Counted from the stretch's first letter, positions 44,703-55,848 are shown. The stretch is DNA of 64,000 nt from Fusarium oxysporum f. sp. lycopersici 4287 (GCF_000149955.1 NC_030991.1:3828629-3892628), one strand, 5' to 3'. A program made the numbers and translations. Notes: a model not told the origin generated them from the sequence alone.

Positions 44703-47700
44703 ATGACGTCACGACGAGCCCCACCTTCCACCATGCGAACTCGCAACACAATCAGAGTATCGCCTGCATCCGAATCGTCGCAACCTGGTGCTTCAGGTCA
44801 AGACCACACACCATCCTCAATGTATGACAGTACCACGGTCATCTCTGAAAAGAATACTCTTTTCCTTCCGCAAGAGCTCAAGCTAGGCGGCCCCTCCAAT
44901 TGGGAGCAATATTGCCCAGCTCAGAAGGCCATTCTTCGGATCAATGGCCTCGAAGATGCTGTCTTTGGTGATTACCCTCCCGAGGAACAGCAGACTATGG
45001 ATCAAAAGATCAGGGCGGCAAAAGCTGCCGTCTCCATCCGAGGTAACTGCACTGGAGAAGCACTCAGTCAACTAGTCGGGATTGAGAATCCCCAGGAGAT
45101 GTTCAACCTTCTCCAGGCCTATTGTATTGGCACGGGCCCAGTTCTTCTGCAGACAACACTTTACCAGTTCATCCGGATCAAAACAAGCTCTTACGAGACA
45201 ATTCCACAATTTAATGTCGACTTTGAACGACTCGTCAAACTTCTCCTCGAGCAGAAAGAACCAATCTCAGATACCCTCAAAAAGGTTGTTTATCTGACTG
45301 CCTGCGAGAACGAGTACCCTGACTGGACTGCCAGACAGCGCGCTCTCCTACGCTCGGAGCATCCGCCAACACTACGATCAATGCAGCAAGATCTCATTGA
45401 TGAAAACAGGTCATCAGATGATGATGACAGTCATGGTACTGCCTCCACGTACTGGGCTCACAGTAAAAAGACTGGAAGGAAGGGCCCGGCCGCAAGAAAG
45501 CAAGAGGCAAGTGGCCGGAGGAGAGGATCTTCAAAGAACCAGCGAGCCGCGAACAAGTCTAGCCAGGAAACCAATCATCGAGTCGGCAAGAACAAGGAAC
45601 ATACCTGCACGAACTGCAAGAAGAGAGGACATCATGAAAATGATTGTTGGTTCGCCCATAAGGATAAGCGACCCGACTGGGCAGTCCGTCTCGCCAAGGA
45701 ACTCATGGAGCATGATCTTCAACGCGACAGCACCAAGAATCTCCATATCAAGGAATCAAATCACATGACAGTTGAGCGATCTTTTCTGATTCTTGAAGAC
45801 AGCGTCTCAGACGAGCTACCTATGGACAATACAGAGACGTGTAAAGTCTCCCTTGATAACATCTCTTCAACCGCAGAATGGCTGTTCGACACAGGTTCAT
45901 CAGTCCACATCTGCAACGACCAAAGCCTATTCACAGAACTGCAGCCTGCAACCCGAACGGTCCTCGTTACGGGCGGTGGGAAGGTGTACCCATTCGGTAA
46001 GGGGACAGTCAAAATTTGCTTCATAAACAAATGGGGTGAGCAGGTCACAATTAACCTCAAAGACACGCTGTTCATCCCTGAGTTTCCGGTAAATGTCATG
46101 TCAGGACTCAGGCTATACAAGAACGGCGGCTGGATAGACGGGAACGACATGTACGACCCAACAGGAGATGTCTTTGGTCTCCTCCGCATAGGAAGGGACG
46201 GTCTGTACGTGAACACTGAGGTCGGAAAGACTACTGTTTCAAACCAGGCCGTCTCGGAACTCCAGCCAGAACCATGCAATCATCACACTGCTTCATCAAA
46301 CCAATGCCTGAATGTCGACCTTTGGCACCGAAGACTCGGCCATGTTAACGCATATCAGGTGTCACAGACTGCCAAAATGACCAGAGGAATGTACTGTGAC
46401 GGCCACCACGACCATCAGCCTTTCAATTACTGCCTCGCCTGCGACATCGCAAAGGCCCTACGATGGACTCCGCGAAATAAACGGAAACGAGCCTCCAGGG
46501 CCGGGTTCATTCATGTTGACACCTTCAAAGTCAATCCACCGGGCATTAGAGGCGAACGATGGGGAATGATTGCCACAGATGACAGGCATAGAATGAGATG
46601 GGCCTACACGTTCACGAGGAAGGGGATGGCTTCGGAACTTCTAGGCCAGCTCATCTCCAAGATACGAACTCAGTATGGCATCCGAGTGTACGCAATCCAA
46701 ATGGATGGCGGCTCTGAGCTCTATGGTGCGTCTCTCAAAAACCTCGAGTACACTCACGGCGTCAAGATCATCAAGACGACACCATATACTCCTGAATTTA
46801 ACGGAGTTGCTGAGCGCTCTAACCGCATCATCTTTGACAAAGTCAGAGCAACCATGGAATCGGAAAGAATCCCGATAGAGCTCTGGCCATTGGTCCTGGA
46901 AGATATGGTGCGCAAGACAAACGTGACAGCCACCAGGGCAATTGATGGCCTCACTCCCATGGAAAGCTTTCTCAACGAGGCCTTCCCCGGACAAGACAAC
47001 AAGCCGGATCTGTCCGGAGAACGAATCTGCGGCTCACAAGTCACGATACACATACCGCAGGAACGAAGATTGAGATCACACAAGTTTGGCCCAAGAGGAG
47101 AGGCTGGAATCTACCTATGCATGGAAGGTTCACAGATCTACACCTGCTGGGTGCCCTCTCGCAGGAAGGGACATCAGATCGTCCGTTCTGCAAATGTACA
47201 ATTCTACGAAAAGGTTGGGGAGACAGAACTCCTGACCGAAACTGAGCATGATGTTGAGCCGGAAATCCGCAAGAACGGAGCTCCCATCTCAAGCCGGCCA
47301 CAGTCCGTCACGGAGCAGACAAAGACTCCAAGGCCACAAAGGTCTGAAGTGAACAATCTTCAGCATGCTGAGGTGCATAATCCTCAGCATGGACAGACGA
47401 CAACATCCATGACATCAGCTAAGCTGCCCGATCTCCGAAAAGAGGTGATCACTGAGCCCAAAACAATGACTGAAGCGCTTCAAGGTCCGCAAAGGGAGCA
47501 TTGGCTCAGAGCAATACACAGTGAGCTGCGCAGTCTCCTCACGAAAGGAACTTGGCGCATGCTGGACCGCAACCAAGCTCACAATAGGCCACTTACCGTC
47601 AAATGGGTATTCAAGGTCAAGAAAAACGAGGACGGCAACCTCGACAAGTTCAAGGCGCGGCTGGTGGTCAGAGGCTTTGAACAACAGTTCGGCTTTGACT

Positions 47701-49118
47701 ACAACCAGACCTTTGCCTCTGTTGCCAAAGCGGCGACTTGGAGAATCCTCCTCACCGTTGCTGCCTGTCTTGACTGGGAGATTGAGCAGATGGACGTGTC
47801 GACGGCGTTCCTGGAAGGGGACCTCGAGGAAGAAGTCTTCATCGAAATGCCGGAAGGGCTTGTAGAGTATTTCGACCAACACCCAGAAGACCGTCCGCCA
47901 GGATTCTCAACCGAGAAGATCTGCAAACTGATCAAATCCCTCTATGGACTCAAACAGGCGCCTCGGCAATGGCAAAAGAAGCTGAAGGAGGCCTTGGAAT
48001 CCCTTGACTTTCGACAAGTAACGTCTGACACGGCCGTATATCACAATCCCACAACGGGAGTGATCATCATCACATATGTGGATGACTTCCTCATCATGGG
48101 CAGCAACAAGGAAGCAATCCAAGGGTACAAAGCCCGCCTGGGAGAGATCTTCACAATGACTGATCTCGGTCCCGCCAGCCATTTTCTTGGAGTAAGAATA
48201 ACCCGAGACAGGAACTCAAGGCTGATCTACCTTTCCCAGGATGCATATTTTACCAGAATACTGAAGAAATTCGGCTTAGAGGATTGTCGACCGGTCAAGA
48301 CCCCGATGGAGCGAAATTCACTCTCGACACTGCAACCAAGAGACAATGGCGACTCGGCTTCTCCAGAAGAACGAGAAGACTATAGCTCGAAAACCGGCTC
48401 GCTGATGTATGGAATGACCCAAACCAGACCCGATTTAGCTTTCCTACTCTCGGTACTCTCAAGATACATGTCGAATCCATCACCAACACATTCACGAATG
48501 ATCAAAAGAGGTCTCCGCTATCTACAGCAGACAAGAGACCACGGCCTGGTGCTTGGGGGCGTCAAGAAAGATCCTGAATCCGCTTGGAGCATCACAGCTT
48601 GGGCCGACTCGGATTGGAAAGGCGACACTGTTACGGGAAGATCGACGTTTGGATGGCTTGTTCAACTTGAAGGATCTACAGTCTCATGGAGGGCCAAACG
48701 GCACGAAACAGTGGCACTATCGACTACCGAGGCTGAATATACAGCACTCTCCCAGTGTGCCAGAGAATTGGCCTGGACTAGGAACCTCTTCTCTGAACTG
48801 CTCCTTCCGCTACATATGCCTATCCCACTGAACGGCGACAACCAGGGTTCCCTAAAGCTATGCAGAAACCCTGAGCTTCACCAACGGACAAAGCACATTC
48901 CGTTAACCGAGCACCATATCCGAGAAGAAGTTGAAGCCGGGAATATTGATGTGCAATACGTCAGCACACATGAGCAGGTAGCAGACGGACTCACTAAACC
49001 ATTGAACGCCGTCAGCCACGGTCACTTTCTAGAAGCAATTCGAGTCAGTGCATGTCCGATCGAGGAAGCAGGTCGTATTATTTGGAGTACTGAAGTCCAC
49101 GATGACTCTGTGCCCTGA
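44703..49118 (+). CDS. copia gag-pol polyprotein
   Basis: 1471 residues in one frame. Gag comes first, with a CCHC knuckle near residue 300 (CTNCKKRGHHENDC). Then the aspartic protease (LFDTGSSVHICND, about 395), GAG-pre-integrase (LWHRRLGHVNAYQV), integrase with its Asp/Asp/Glu triad (HVDTF, QMDGGSEL, PEFNGVAERSNR), reverse transcriptase (VKWVFKVKKNEDG, MDVSTAFLEGDL, catalytic YVDDFLIMG) and RNase H (WADSDWKGD, TVALSTTEAEYTAL). No frameshift or stop, so it is presumably competent. The start is the first ATG after the primer site. Confidence 0.95.
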   Translation: MTSRRAPPSTMRTRNTIRVSPASESSQPGASGQDHTPSSMYDSTTVISEKNTLFLPQELKLGGPSNWEQYCPAQKAILRINGLEDAVFGDYPPEEQQTMDQKIRAAKAAVSIRGNCTGEALSQLVGIENPQEMFNLLQAYCIGTGPVLLQTTLYQFIRIKTSSYETIPQFNVDFERLVKLLLEQKEPISDTLKKVVYLTACENEYPDWTARQRALLRSEHPPTLRSMQQDLIDENRSSDDDDSHGTASTYWAHSKKTGRKGPAARKQEASGRRRGSSKNQRAANKSSQETNHRVGKNKEHTCTNCKKRGHHENDCWFAHKDKRPDWAVRLAKELMEHDLQRDSTKNLHIKESNHMTVERSFLILEDSVSDELPMDNTETCKVSLDNISSTAEWLFDTGSSVHICNDQSLFTELQPATRTVLVTGGGKVYPFGKGTVKICFINKWGEQVTINLKDTLFIPEFPVNVMSGLRLYKNGGWIDGNDMYDPTGDVFGLLRIGRDGLYVNTEVGKTTVSNQAVSELQPEPCNHHTASSNQCLNVDLWHRRLGHVNAYQVSQTAKMTRGMYCDGHHDHQPFNYCLACDIAKALRWTPRNKRKRASRAGFIHVDTFKVNPPGIRGERWGMIATDDRHRMRWAYTFTRKGMASELLGQLISKIRTQYGIRVYAIQMDGGSELYGASLKNLEYTHGVKIIKTTPYTPEFNGVAERSNRIIFDKVRATMESERIPIELWPLVLEDMVRKTNVTATRAIDGLTPMESFLNEAFPGQDNKPDLSGERICGSQVTIHIPQERRLRSHKFGPRGEAGIYLCMEGSQIYTCWVPSRRKGHQIVRSANVQFYEKVGETELLTETEHDVEPEIRKNGAPISSRPQSVTEQTKTPRPQRSEVNNLQHAEVHNPQHGQTTTSMTSAKLPDLRKEVITEPKTMTEALQGPQREHWLRAIHSELRSLLTKGTWRMLDRNQAHNRPLTVKWVFKVKKNEDGNLDKFKARLVVRGFEQQFGFDYNQTFASVAKAATWRILLTVAACLDWEIEQMDVSTAFLEGDLEEEVFIEMPEGLVEYFDQHPEDRPPGFSTEKICKLIKSLYGLKQAPRQWQKKLKEALESLDFRQVTSDTAVYHNPTTGVIIITYVDDFLIMGSNKEAIQGYKARLGEIFTMTDLGPASHFLGVRITRDRNSRLIYLSQDAYFTRILKKFGLEDCRPVKTPMERNSLSTLQPRDNGDSASPEEREDYSSKTGSLMYGMTQTRPDLAFLLSVLSRYMSNPSPTHSRMIKRGLRYLQQTRDHGLVLGGVKKDPESAWSITAWADSDWKGDTVTGRSTFGWLVQLEGSTVSWRAKRHETVALSTTEAEYTALSQCARELAWTRNLFSELLLPLHMPIPLNGDNQGSLKLCRNPELHQRTKHIPLTEHHIREEVEAGNIDVQYVSTHEQVADGLTKPLNAVSHGHFLEAIRVSACPIEEAGRIIWSTEVHDDSVP

Positions 49119-49123
49119 AGACA

Positions 49124-49138
49124 AGGTGGATGGGGGCG
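49124..49138 (+). other. polypurine tract
   Basis: Purine-rich AGGTGGATGGGGGCG directly before the 3' LTR, the second-strand priming site. Confidence 0.8.
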
Positions 49139-49332
49139 TGTTGGAAAATCCGGGAATCCCCTTCCCTTCAGGATTCAGACTGTTAGTCTGAAAGTCCTAG
49201 ATTTAAAGTTCAAAGTCCTAGATACAATCATCTAGAGATATAAACCCGAGAATAACTCTCAGCTCAATAATGAACAACCAAGTTTCATAAAAATACATTT
49301 TCACCCAGCACTACTGCGCAATATAAACAACA
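49139..49332 (+). repeat. 3' LTR of copia element
   Basis: 194 bp, reads identical to the 5' LTR. Confidence 0.95.
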
Positions 49333-49555
49333 GTTCGGCCGCGCCACCAAGGCTGTTAGTCTATGCCCCCCGGCGTACTATGCTGATCTTGCGTGTGAGC
49401 GCGCGCGGTGCTATTTGGCTAGTCTTTTTGACACGCCGTCGCCGAGTGCAGCCCCGTCCGTAACTGGAACTTCGGCAGCTGGAGGAACCGGGCAGCCAAG
49501 TCCTGATGATGTACAAATCCATCAAAAGCTGAGGGATACGATGTTCTATATCTAG
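49333..49555 (+). pseudogene. separated 3' end of the Argonaute gene
   Basis: Continues the PIWI domain exactly where the element interrupts it: FGRATKAVSLCPPAYYADL, CERARCYLASLF, then a Ser/Pro/Gly-rich tail and DTMFYI at the stop (49553-49555). These residues form the conserved C-terminal part of PIWI near the 5'-phosphate pocket. They are cut off from the promoter by 4.9 kb of element. Confidence 0.92.
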
Positions 49556-50232
49556 TTTAAATATCGTGAATGCCAAAATGGTCGTTTCTGCTTTATTCAA
49601 TGACACAGCCTACATGTGCCTCTAGGCCACAGGCCTAATAGCTCTATCATTGATAATATATTATTTTTCTGAACTTTAAAAGCCTAAATGCCACAGACTT
49701 TTTGGACGGGGCAAGTAGTAACTATTCAAGTTTGTTTTCCCGGCTTCTCTGTGACTACACATGTAAGCCTGGTGGATCCTATGGAGGGTAAGAGCACTGG
49801 TTTACCGGTCCAAGGTATCAAGAACCTTGGACAATTATACGTTTATACTATTAATAATGAAAAGTTCTTGCCAAAGAAAGCTCTATACGAGGATGCTTGG
49901 TTACGATTCCTCCTTCAAGAAATTCTTTACAAAGTATGGTTTTCGGTATAAAGAGCCAGTGCAGGGTATAGGAGGAACCATGGAACAAGCAATGGATTCA
50001 TATGCTATAAGCTGCAAAAAAGGCTTAGCTAAAAGTTATGTTTTTGGCTTTTCTGTATTCGCTAAGTTCACGAAATAATCAAAGTTAATGCCTTGAATTA
50101 CTATATGTGTCTCGCCAGAAGCGGCTCTAAGATTGCCTGACAGCTGAAGGCGTTGGCTTGGATTATTTGCAACAGCGCAGTTAACGCGGCGCTCATTGTG
50201 GTGCGTGACGCAGGAATCAGACCATATATAGG
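49556..50232. other. no recognisable gene
   Basis: AT-rich, short frames. No domain found. Confidence 0.5.
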
Positions 50233-50438
50233 TGTCAGATATTAAGGTGAATCGTGTATATTTCTTGATCCTTTCGCAATCGAAGGACCATTGAGACCTT
50301 ATATCTTTGACTGGTTCCTTCTAGGACTTGAGTCCTAGAAAGTCCTAGATAAAAGTCCTATGATCTAAGTTTAGGGCGTCAAACTTTAATCCTGAACCTT
50401 AATCCTGAAGTTGAGGGTGAACCCTCCAACATTCAACA
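50233..50438 (-). repeat. solo LTR with ATAGG duplication
   Basis: 206 bp, minus orientation. Perfect 5-bp duplication ATAGG at 50228-50232 and 50439-50443. No internal element remains, so it formed by LTR-LTR recombination. Removing it and one ATAGG leaves a 69-residue open frame on the minus strand starting at about 50522 (MPLSTARAKSTK). Confidence 0.88.
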
Positions 50439-50619
50439 ATAGGACATGCGAATCGGGCTCCCCCCAGGCTTGGGTCCTTGGTGGTCTTAGTGGACTTCGC
50501 GCGGGCAGTCGACAGAGGCATTTTATTTTGTAAAACTTCAATCACAACGATGCATCTAGCGATATGTATATAAACCGATAGAGAATAAAGCAATTAATTA
50601 ATCAATCTCCATAGAGCCA

Positions 50620-51110
50620 TTTTTACTCCTCGTTGGCTAAAAAACACGGTAAATGGAGGTTGCAAATTGTAGGCCGATACTTATCTACAGTCAACGCATT
50701 CCTCGAGCGGTTGCTACTTCTTGTGCATATCACTGGAGGCCAGCCAGCACGTGGGACGGAACTACTTTGTATTCAGCACTCTAACCCTAGAGACGGGTCG
50801 GGAGGCCGTCGAAATATCTTTGTTGAAAATGGCCTCGTTAGCTTCGTGACATATTATCATAAGGGATATAGCGTCACTGGTACAACCAAGATCATACATC
50901 GATACCTACCAAGCAACGTTGGGGAACTTCTTTTATACTATGTTGGCTCATCGTCCCATTTCTGAGCCAGCTTTCTCAGCTAGTCAAGATTCCTGGTTTC
51001 AAGCAAGGATCCACCCCATACTTATGCGGCGAGTTTTCCATCTCGCAATTGTTGTCATCAGGGAATACAAAAGTGCAGACCCTGCCTTACCTGCAAGCGA
51101 ACGATAAGGA
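50620..51110 (+). pseudogene. telomere-linked RecQ-type helicase relative, N-terminal fragment
   Basis: The translation shows the block common to fungal telomere-linked helicases and related accessory proteins: FLERLLLLVHITGGQPARGTE, HSN, RNIFVENGLVSFVT, YHKGYSVTG, KIIHRYLP and VGELLLYYV. After a frameshift near 50945 it continues with SQLVKIPGF and FHLAIVVIREYKSAD. The helicase motor motifs are absent. Such genes are normally near chromosome ends. Confidence 0.72.
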
Positions 51111-52078
51111 AGCTCGTAAAGAAAAAAAGAAGGCTTCTCGCATATTGCAGAAGTTGACAACTGAAAAAGCAGAAACTGACTCAGTAACAGCTGGTGTCCC
51201 GGATGGTCCGTGGTCGGCTACAAGCTTAATACGCATTACTTGATCATTAAGAGACGTGACAATTAACGTTCGCTCAGTATAACGCCCTACGCAATCTGCA
51301 AACATAAACCTAGTACGGACTAGTTTCCCTGTTTGAAACCCACAACCGTCACATATAGTGTACTGAGAACCTAATAGACAGTAAGTTCTAGTGAGAGGAT
51401 CTGGCCAATTAGAGTTATAATTTAGATCTTACATTAGTGTGCTACCCCCAATATGGCCTTTGAACTGGGTAAAGAGAAGGTAGCTTTCTAACGATCATAA
51501 TCCTCGCCCCCACAACATCCAACTGCATTGGTTTAAAATTTGCATGAAAAAGCATGAAGCAGCTAAGTCCTACAGGAAATCCATCCATTTTTTCTATCGT
51601 CAACAATAACCCATGTGACCTTCCAATCTGAGGTAGAGCTCTTATCCCTGTGTGCTTGCTATCTCCGTCATAATGTATACTTAATTCGGCTAAGTGGCGC
51701 CAGTTAAATTCCACAAATGGAGATTGTATCCCTTATATTGGCATAAGCAGAGAGTAACCTTCGCCAACAGATTGGCCATCAAGCAACAAAGCGGCGTGCC
51801 TGCCTCTATGACATGTACCCTTGCTAAGCCCCCCACTTTGGCCCCCTGCATAGCGTCGTATTGCATTAATCTCTCTTCCGCCTTTCAATCGATCTCCATC
51901 TCTACAAGAGATGGGATCGAAGCTCCTCGGTCCCCTGACCATCTATGTTCCTTTTGTGACGCCAGTCTATATTGTTTTACTGTGTGGGAGCCAGAGTCTC
52001 GTACTCCTTCAGCAGGGAAAAGAAAGATTCTTTCATGTATTGCTCGAAAACACGTTCATGCGGGCTCTGTACCTCAAC
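51111..52078. other. no recognisable gene
   Basis: Several medium-length frames on both strands, none with a recognised domain. It may include further decayed helicase-gene sequence. Confidence 0.4.
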
Positions 52079-53010
52079 TTAACATATTTGCTGGATGAGT
52101 ATTATTTCACTTGAGTGGCTTGTGCGGCATGGCTCGTCCCAAGTACCTCTCTTCTGCTCTGTCGTCAGGTTATAGCTCCTTATGTGATTGACTTTGGATA
52201 AGTCAGTCAATTCTTGTACCGTGCTAAGTTGCGATCCAGTCACAGTTGCTTCCTCAGCTGACCTCATTGTCCGTAATATGGTGCCTAAAGGGCTGATTTG
52301 ACTTGGCCTATATCCACTATATTCCGGCCTTTTATTCGGGTAGCTGCTGCTGCCAGACTTGTCCTGTCGTCGCAGGTCGTCAATACGGATCTAGCCAGAT
52401 TCCAGGCTGGTGAAAAGGGGCCTAAAGCTGGGTATACAAACAGTGACAATGAAGAGGCACTGGACCAGTTGTAAAGCGATAGCAGCTTCCCAGTTCGCGA
52501 AGGTGAAATCGGTGGAAGCAAATGTCTTGTTGGATAGGTAGATTTGAACCGCAATTGCAGGTATTATACTTTTCCGTCGTTGTTAGTGCCTTATGCTGCA
52601 CGCAAGCTAGAAAGATCCATCACCATGGTGGGAGTAAAACATACAGGATTCGACTGCCAAAAACACTCGTGACAAAAATCTTCTTAGACCATGGTATTTG
52701 GATTTTCAGAACGTTTTCGCAAAAGACAATAATGATACCAATATCCGTGGTGATGTTCGTGATGGAATAATAAGTCCAGAAAGCGGTTCGGTCGATACAT
52801 CTTTTATCATTGGTGTATATCCATGGTGTAGGTAGTTCACACTGAAAAAGGTTGATGATAAGTGCAGACGCTCCCCACCAGCCAACGACGGCCTCAAAGC
52901 CAAGAACAATCCATCTCTGGCTTTCTCGGCTTATCATCCTGAGACAAACTGTGCATGATAGCTTGCAACAGAAGACGGAGGCGGCGAACATGGTGTTGGA
53001 CGCATATTGG
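52079..53010 (-). pseudogene. SAT4/PTH11-type membrane protein, broken
   Basis: Minus strand: exon about 53010-52645, intron 52644-52569 (GTATGT...AAAAG), exon 52568-52079. It follows the fungal rhodopsin-domain family: FEAVVGWWGASALIINLFQC, ELPTPW, RTAFWTYYSITN, DIGIII, then PAIAVQIYLSNK, NWEAAIALQLVQCLFIVTV, CIPSFRPLFTSLESG, DDLRR and a polar tail. A TAG (52391-52393) follows TSLESG. Upstream of 53010 the frame contains stops, so the N-terminal helices are lost or degraded. Confidence 0.78.
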
Positions 53011-53198
53011 CTCTATATTCATAGACTCGGTCAGATCTTTAGCCCATGGCTCTGCGGATTGAAGCTGAGATATCTACCTTGAAGAATATGGAGATTTCTC
53101 TGGAGTCCAATCTACTAGCCGGCTTTCCTAGTCCATTATCACACCCTATGAACGTAGCGATAGACTGTCCAATTGCAAAGACCTGAAGCTTCGCGCAT

Positions 53199-53471
53199 NN
53201 NNNNNNNNNNNNNNNNNNNNNNNNNNNNNNNNNNNNNNNNNNNNNNNNNNNNNNNNNNNNNNNNNNNNNNNNNNNNNNNNNNNNNNNNNNNNNNNNNNNN
53301 NNNNNNNNNNNNNNNNNNNNNNNNNNNNNNNNNNNNNNNNNNNNNNNNNNNNNNNNNNNNNNNNNNNNNNNNNNNNNNNNNNNNNNNNNNNNNNNNNNNN
53401 NNNNNNNNNNNNNNNNNNNNNNNNNNNNNNNNNNNNNNNNNNNNNNNNNNNNNNNNNNNNNNNNNNNNNNN
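53199..53471. other. assembly gap (273 N)
   Basis: Run of N; no sequence information. Confidence 1.
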
Positions 53472-55848
53472 GTGAAGCGATTGCTACCAAAGTGCGATGA
53501 GGGAGAAACAGGTCAGTTGAGCGAAAGGATTGAAAGAGTATTAATATCGAGAACAAACAATACAGAGGATCATTGCAGTTAAGAGGGGTGATGAAGAACA
53601 ACCATGGGTATTAAAACTAGAGGCTAGGGAGCACTGACGTGAAAGGGATCCGAGTGACATCTTGAAAACGGCACAGGAAAAGTGCCGGGTGATATTATTG
53701 GCTTCGTTGGGCCCTCGCTTCAAGTCCTCAACATACCATACGCTCCTCTGAAGGTAGCGCATTGGTTGCCAGTTACTCCTCATTTACGTGACTTGGCACA
53801 ATTTATTGTCACTCTCGGTACTGAGGCTCGATCGGCAGAGAGATGGCTGAAAATCATAGCTTATCCACAACCGGTAGGAGCCGCCCCCCGCTAGGGCCGC
53901 TTCCTGCCAGCCGCCCCTCCAACTACCAGAAGATAAGGAAGTAAATCCGAAACTGACGAAAGTTTATCTACTCTTTAGGATGAGAATCACAAGTCACGAA
54001 ACGCCATTGGGGCCCGGTCAAGGTCAACAACAACCGCCCGATAAGGACATAGTTAAGTAGTTCTATCAAGCGTACTGAATACATCGAACCTGTGAGTATG
54101 GCGCATACAAGTTTCACAGTTCGAACAAAGTTATACTGGCATAAAAGATGACCAGAGGACTTGCTTCGTTCGCTACAAAGCTGCAAGCTCAACTATTGCC
54201 GAGTTCAGATACATTGATAAGAGCCACATTTCCTGAGATGCCATCGCATTAGCCTCCTTCGATGACATTATGACAAGGGTTTCCACTCTTTTCGAATTAT
54301 GGCTTTAGCAGAGTGACCTAGTTCCCTTGTTTGACACACACTAGTCTCGGGAGTTCGAGCCGGATGCTTGGACGAGGTCTTATCACTCGCTCCTGTTTCA
54401 CCCGTAGTATTTCCCTTTCTGTAGGCGGAAGGACTCGCACTGACTCTTACAGTGAACGGCTTATGGGCCTTGCCTAACCATGACATCAGACGATCTGGTG
54501 CTGCGAGCAGATAGGTAAAAATTGACTCAACTTGTCTTCCCCAAATTACTCAGCTTCTGTTTATGGATTAATTCTCGTCTTACAATGTGTTAGTCGCGCA
54601 GACACTTTGTCTTTACTGATGAGTAAAAATATGACGGTGCTATTAGACACACCTTGGAGTTAGCTCTACCAGACACGCGGTAATGGTATGGAAGCACGCA
54701 ACATCTTTTGTGTAAGCTGCTAGTCGCATAGAGTCGCTTGGAGTCAGATGATTACCAAGTTTCCCCACAGAACATCTTGGTTCATGATGGCTATTTTCCC
54801 TAGATCGGCCCCTTTCCCAGTACTTGTACGACGGGATCCTGTTTTCAGTTGTGGCTTTGGGCACCGGCCTATTACGCGTCCAACAAGAAACCCCACCATA
54901 ACACGATGCATTCCGCTGCTTTGGGTAATATTGACCAGGGCAAGCATCGATGACTCCACCTTGTCGATCTGGCTAAATATTTTGATGCGAAAAGATCTGC
55001 AGAGTTCTGTAACTTCGCTGTGACTAAGACCCTCCCTCACTTCCAGCTATGGCCGCGGGTGACTAGATATGATGGTCTGAATTGGATTGCCCACGTTGGA
55101 CCTTATATGCTACGTAGCATAAAATAAAATAATGTGCAGGGCCTTGCAGGATTTTGGATGGATCAGATATGACAGGTGTTAGCTTGCATATCCGAAAGCA
55201 GTACGTTGCATTGAGAGGCCAAATGAAAGGAGCAACAAGGCCGCTACAGGGGTCAGGGCAGGACGGATCTTCCCTATGTGGCGCATCAGTTCTCTAAAGC
55301 AAGGGTCAATGCGCAGAAGTATATCCCCGAATGGCGATGTGACATGCCAACGTGGTGATTAAACTTGCATGTATGGCCTCCCCCACCTGAGACCATGGTT
55401 AGGGTCACATCTAAACTCTGCGATCGAGAATGAAATGGTACAGAAAAAGAGAAGATATATTTATTATGAGATTAATCCTATCATTTCGTCCATTCAGACG
55501 CCATTCACCCAGCTCACATACATATCCAGAATGCCCTCGCCGCTGTCTCTGGCCTCTACTTTAAAAGACCTTCTCGTACACGCCGCGGAGATGCGGAGGA
55601 GTCACCTCAGACATTGTTGTACAACCCGGTCTTTGGTGCCTCCCATATGCTGGTAAGTGATATGTCAAATAGGCTATCTTCCCCAGCGTTTAGCTCGGTC
55701 AGCCACCTTACCCAGCGATACTGACCTATAGGAAAGAAAAAAGGACACTAAAGACAAAAAGGAAAATCCCAAAATCTGTGGCGCTCATCCCTGCTGCTGG
55801 CTGTTGGTTTGGCATTTCTTGCCTCAATGTACATTGAACAAACGGAGG
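53472..55848. other. no recognisable gene
   Basis: Short frames only. A minus-strand frame of 98 codons (55040-54744) is the longest; it has no recognised motif. Confidence 0.4.

Larger units (their letters stand above)
44435..49332 (+). mobile_element. Ty1/copia LTR retrotransposon, complete
   Basis: Two 194-bp LTRs that I read as identical (44435-44628, 49139-49332), a primer site directly after the left LTR, a single long gag-pol frame and a polypurine tract before the right LTR. The domain order protease-integrase-RT-RNase H defines the copia class. The element sits in the last exon of the Argonaute gene in the same orientation. Identical LTRs indicate a very recent insertion. The flanks share only GT or GTT, not the usual 5 bp. 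Confidence 0.96.

Noticed and set aside
44435..49332. Copia element as part of the Argonaute gene (exon gain)
   Set aside because: Complete LTRs, primer site, polypurine tract and gag-pol show an autonomous insertion, and the host frame resumes exactly after it.
53146..53601. Frames made of X residues
   Set aside because: They run through the N gap and have no meaning.
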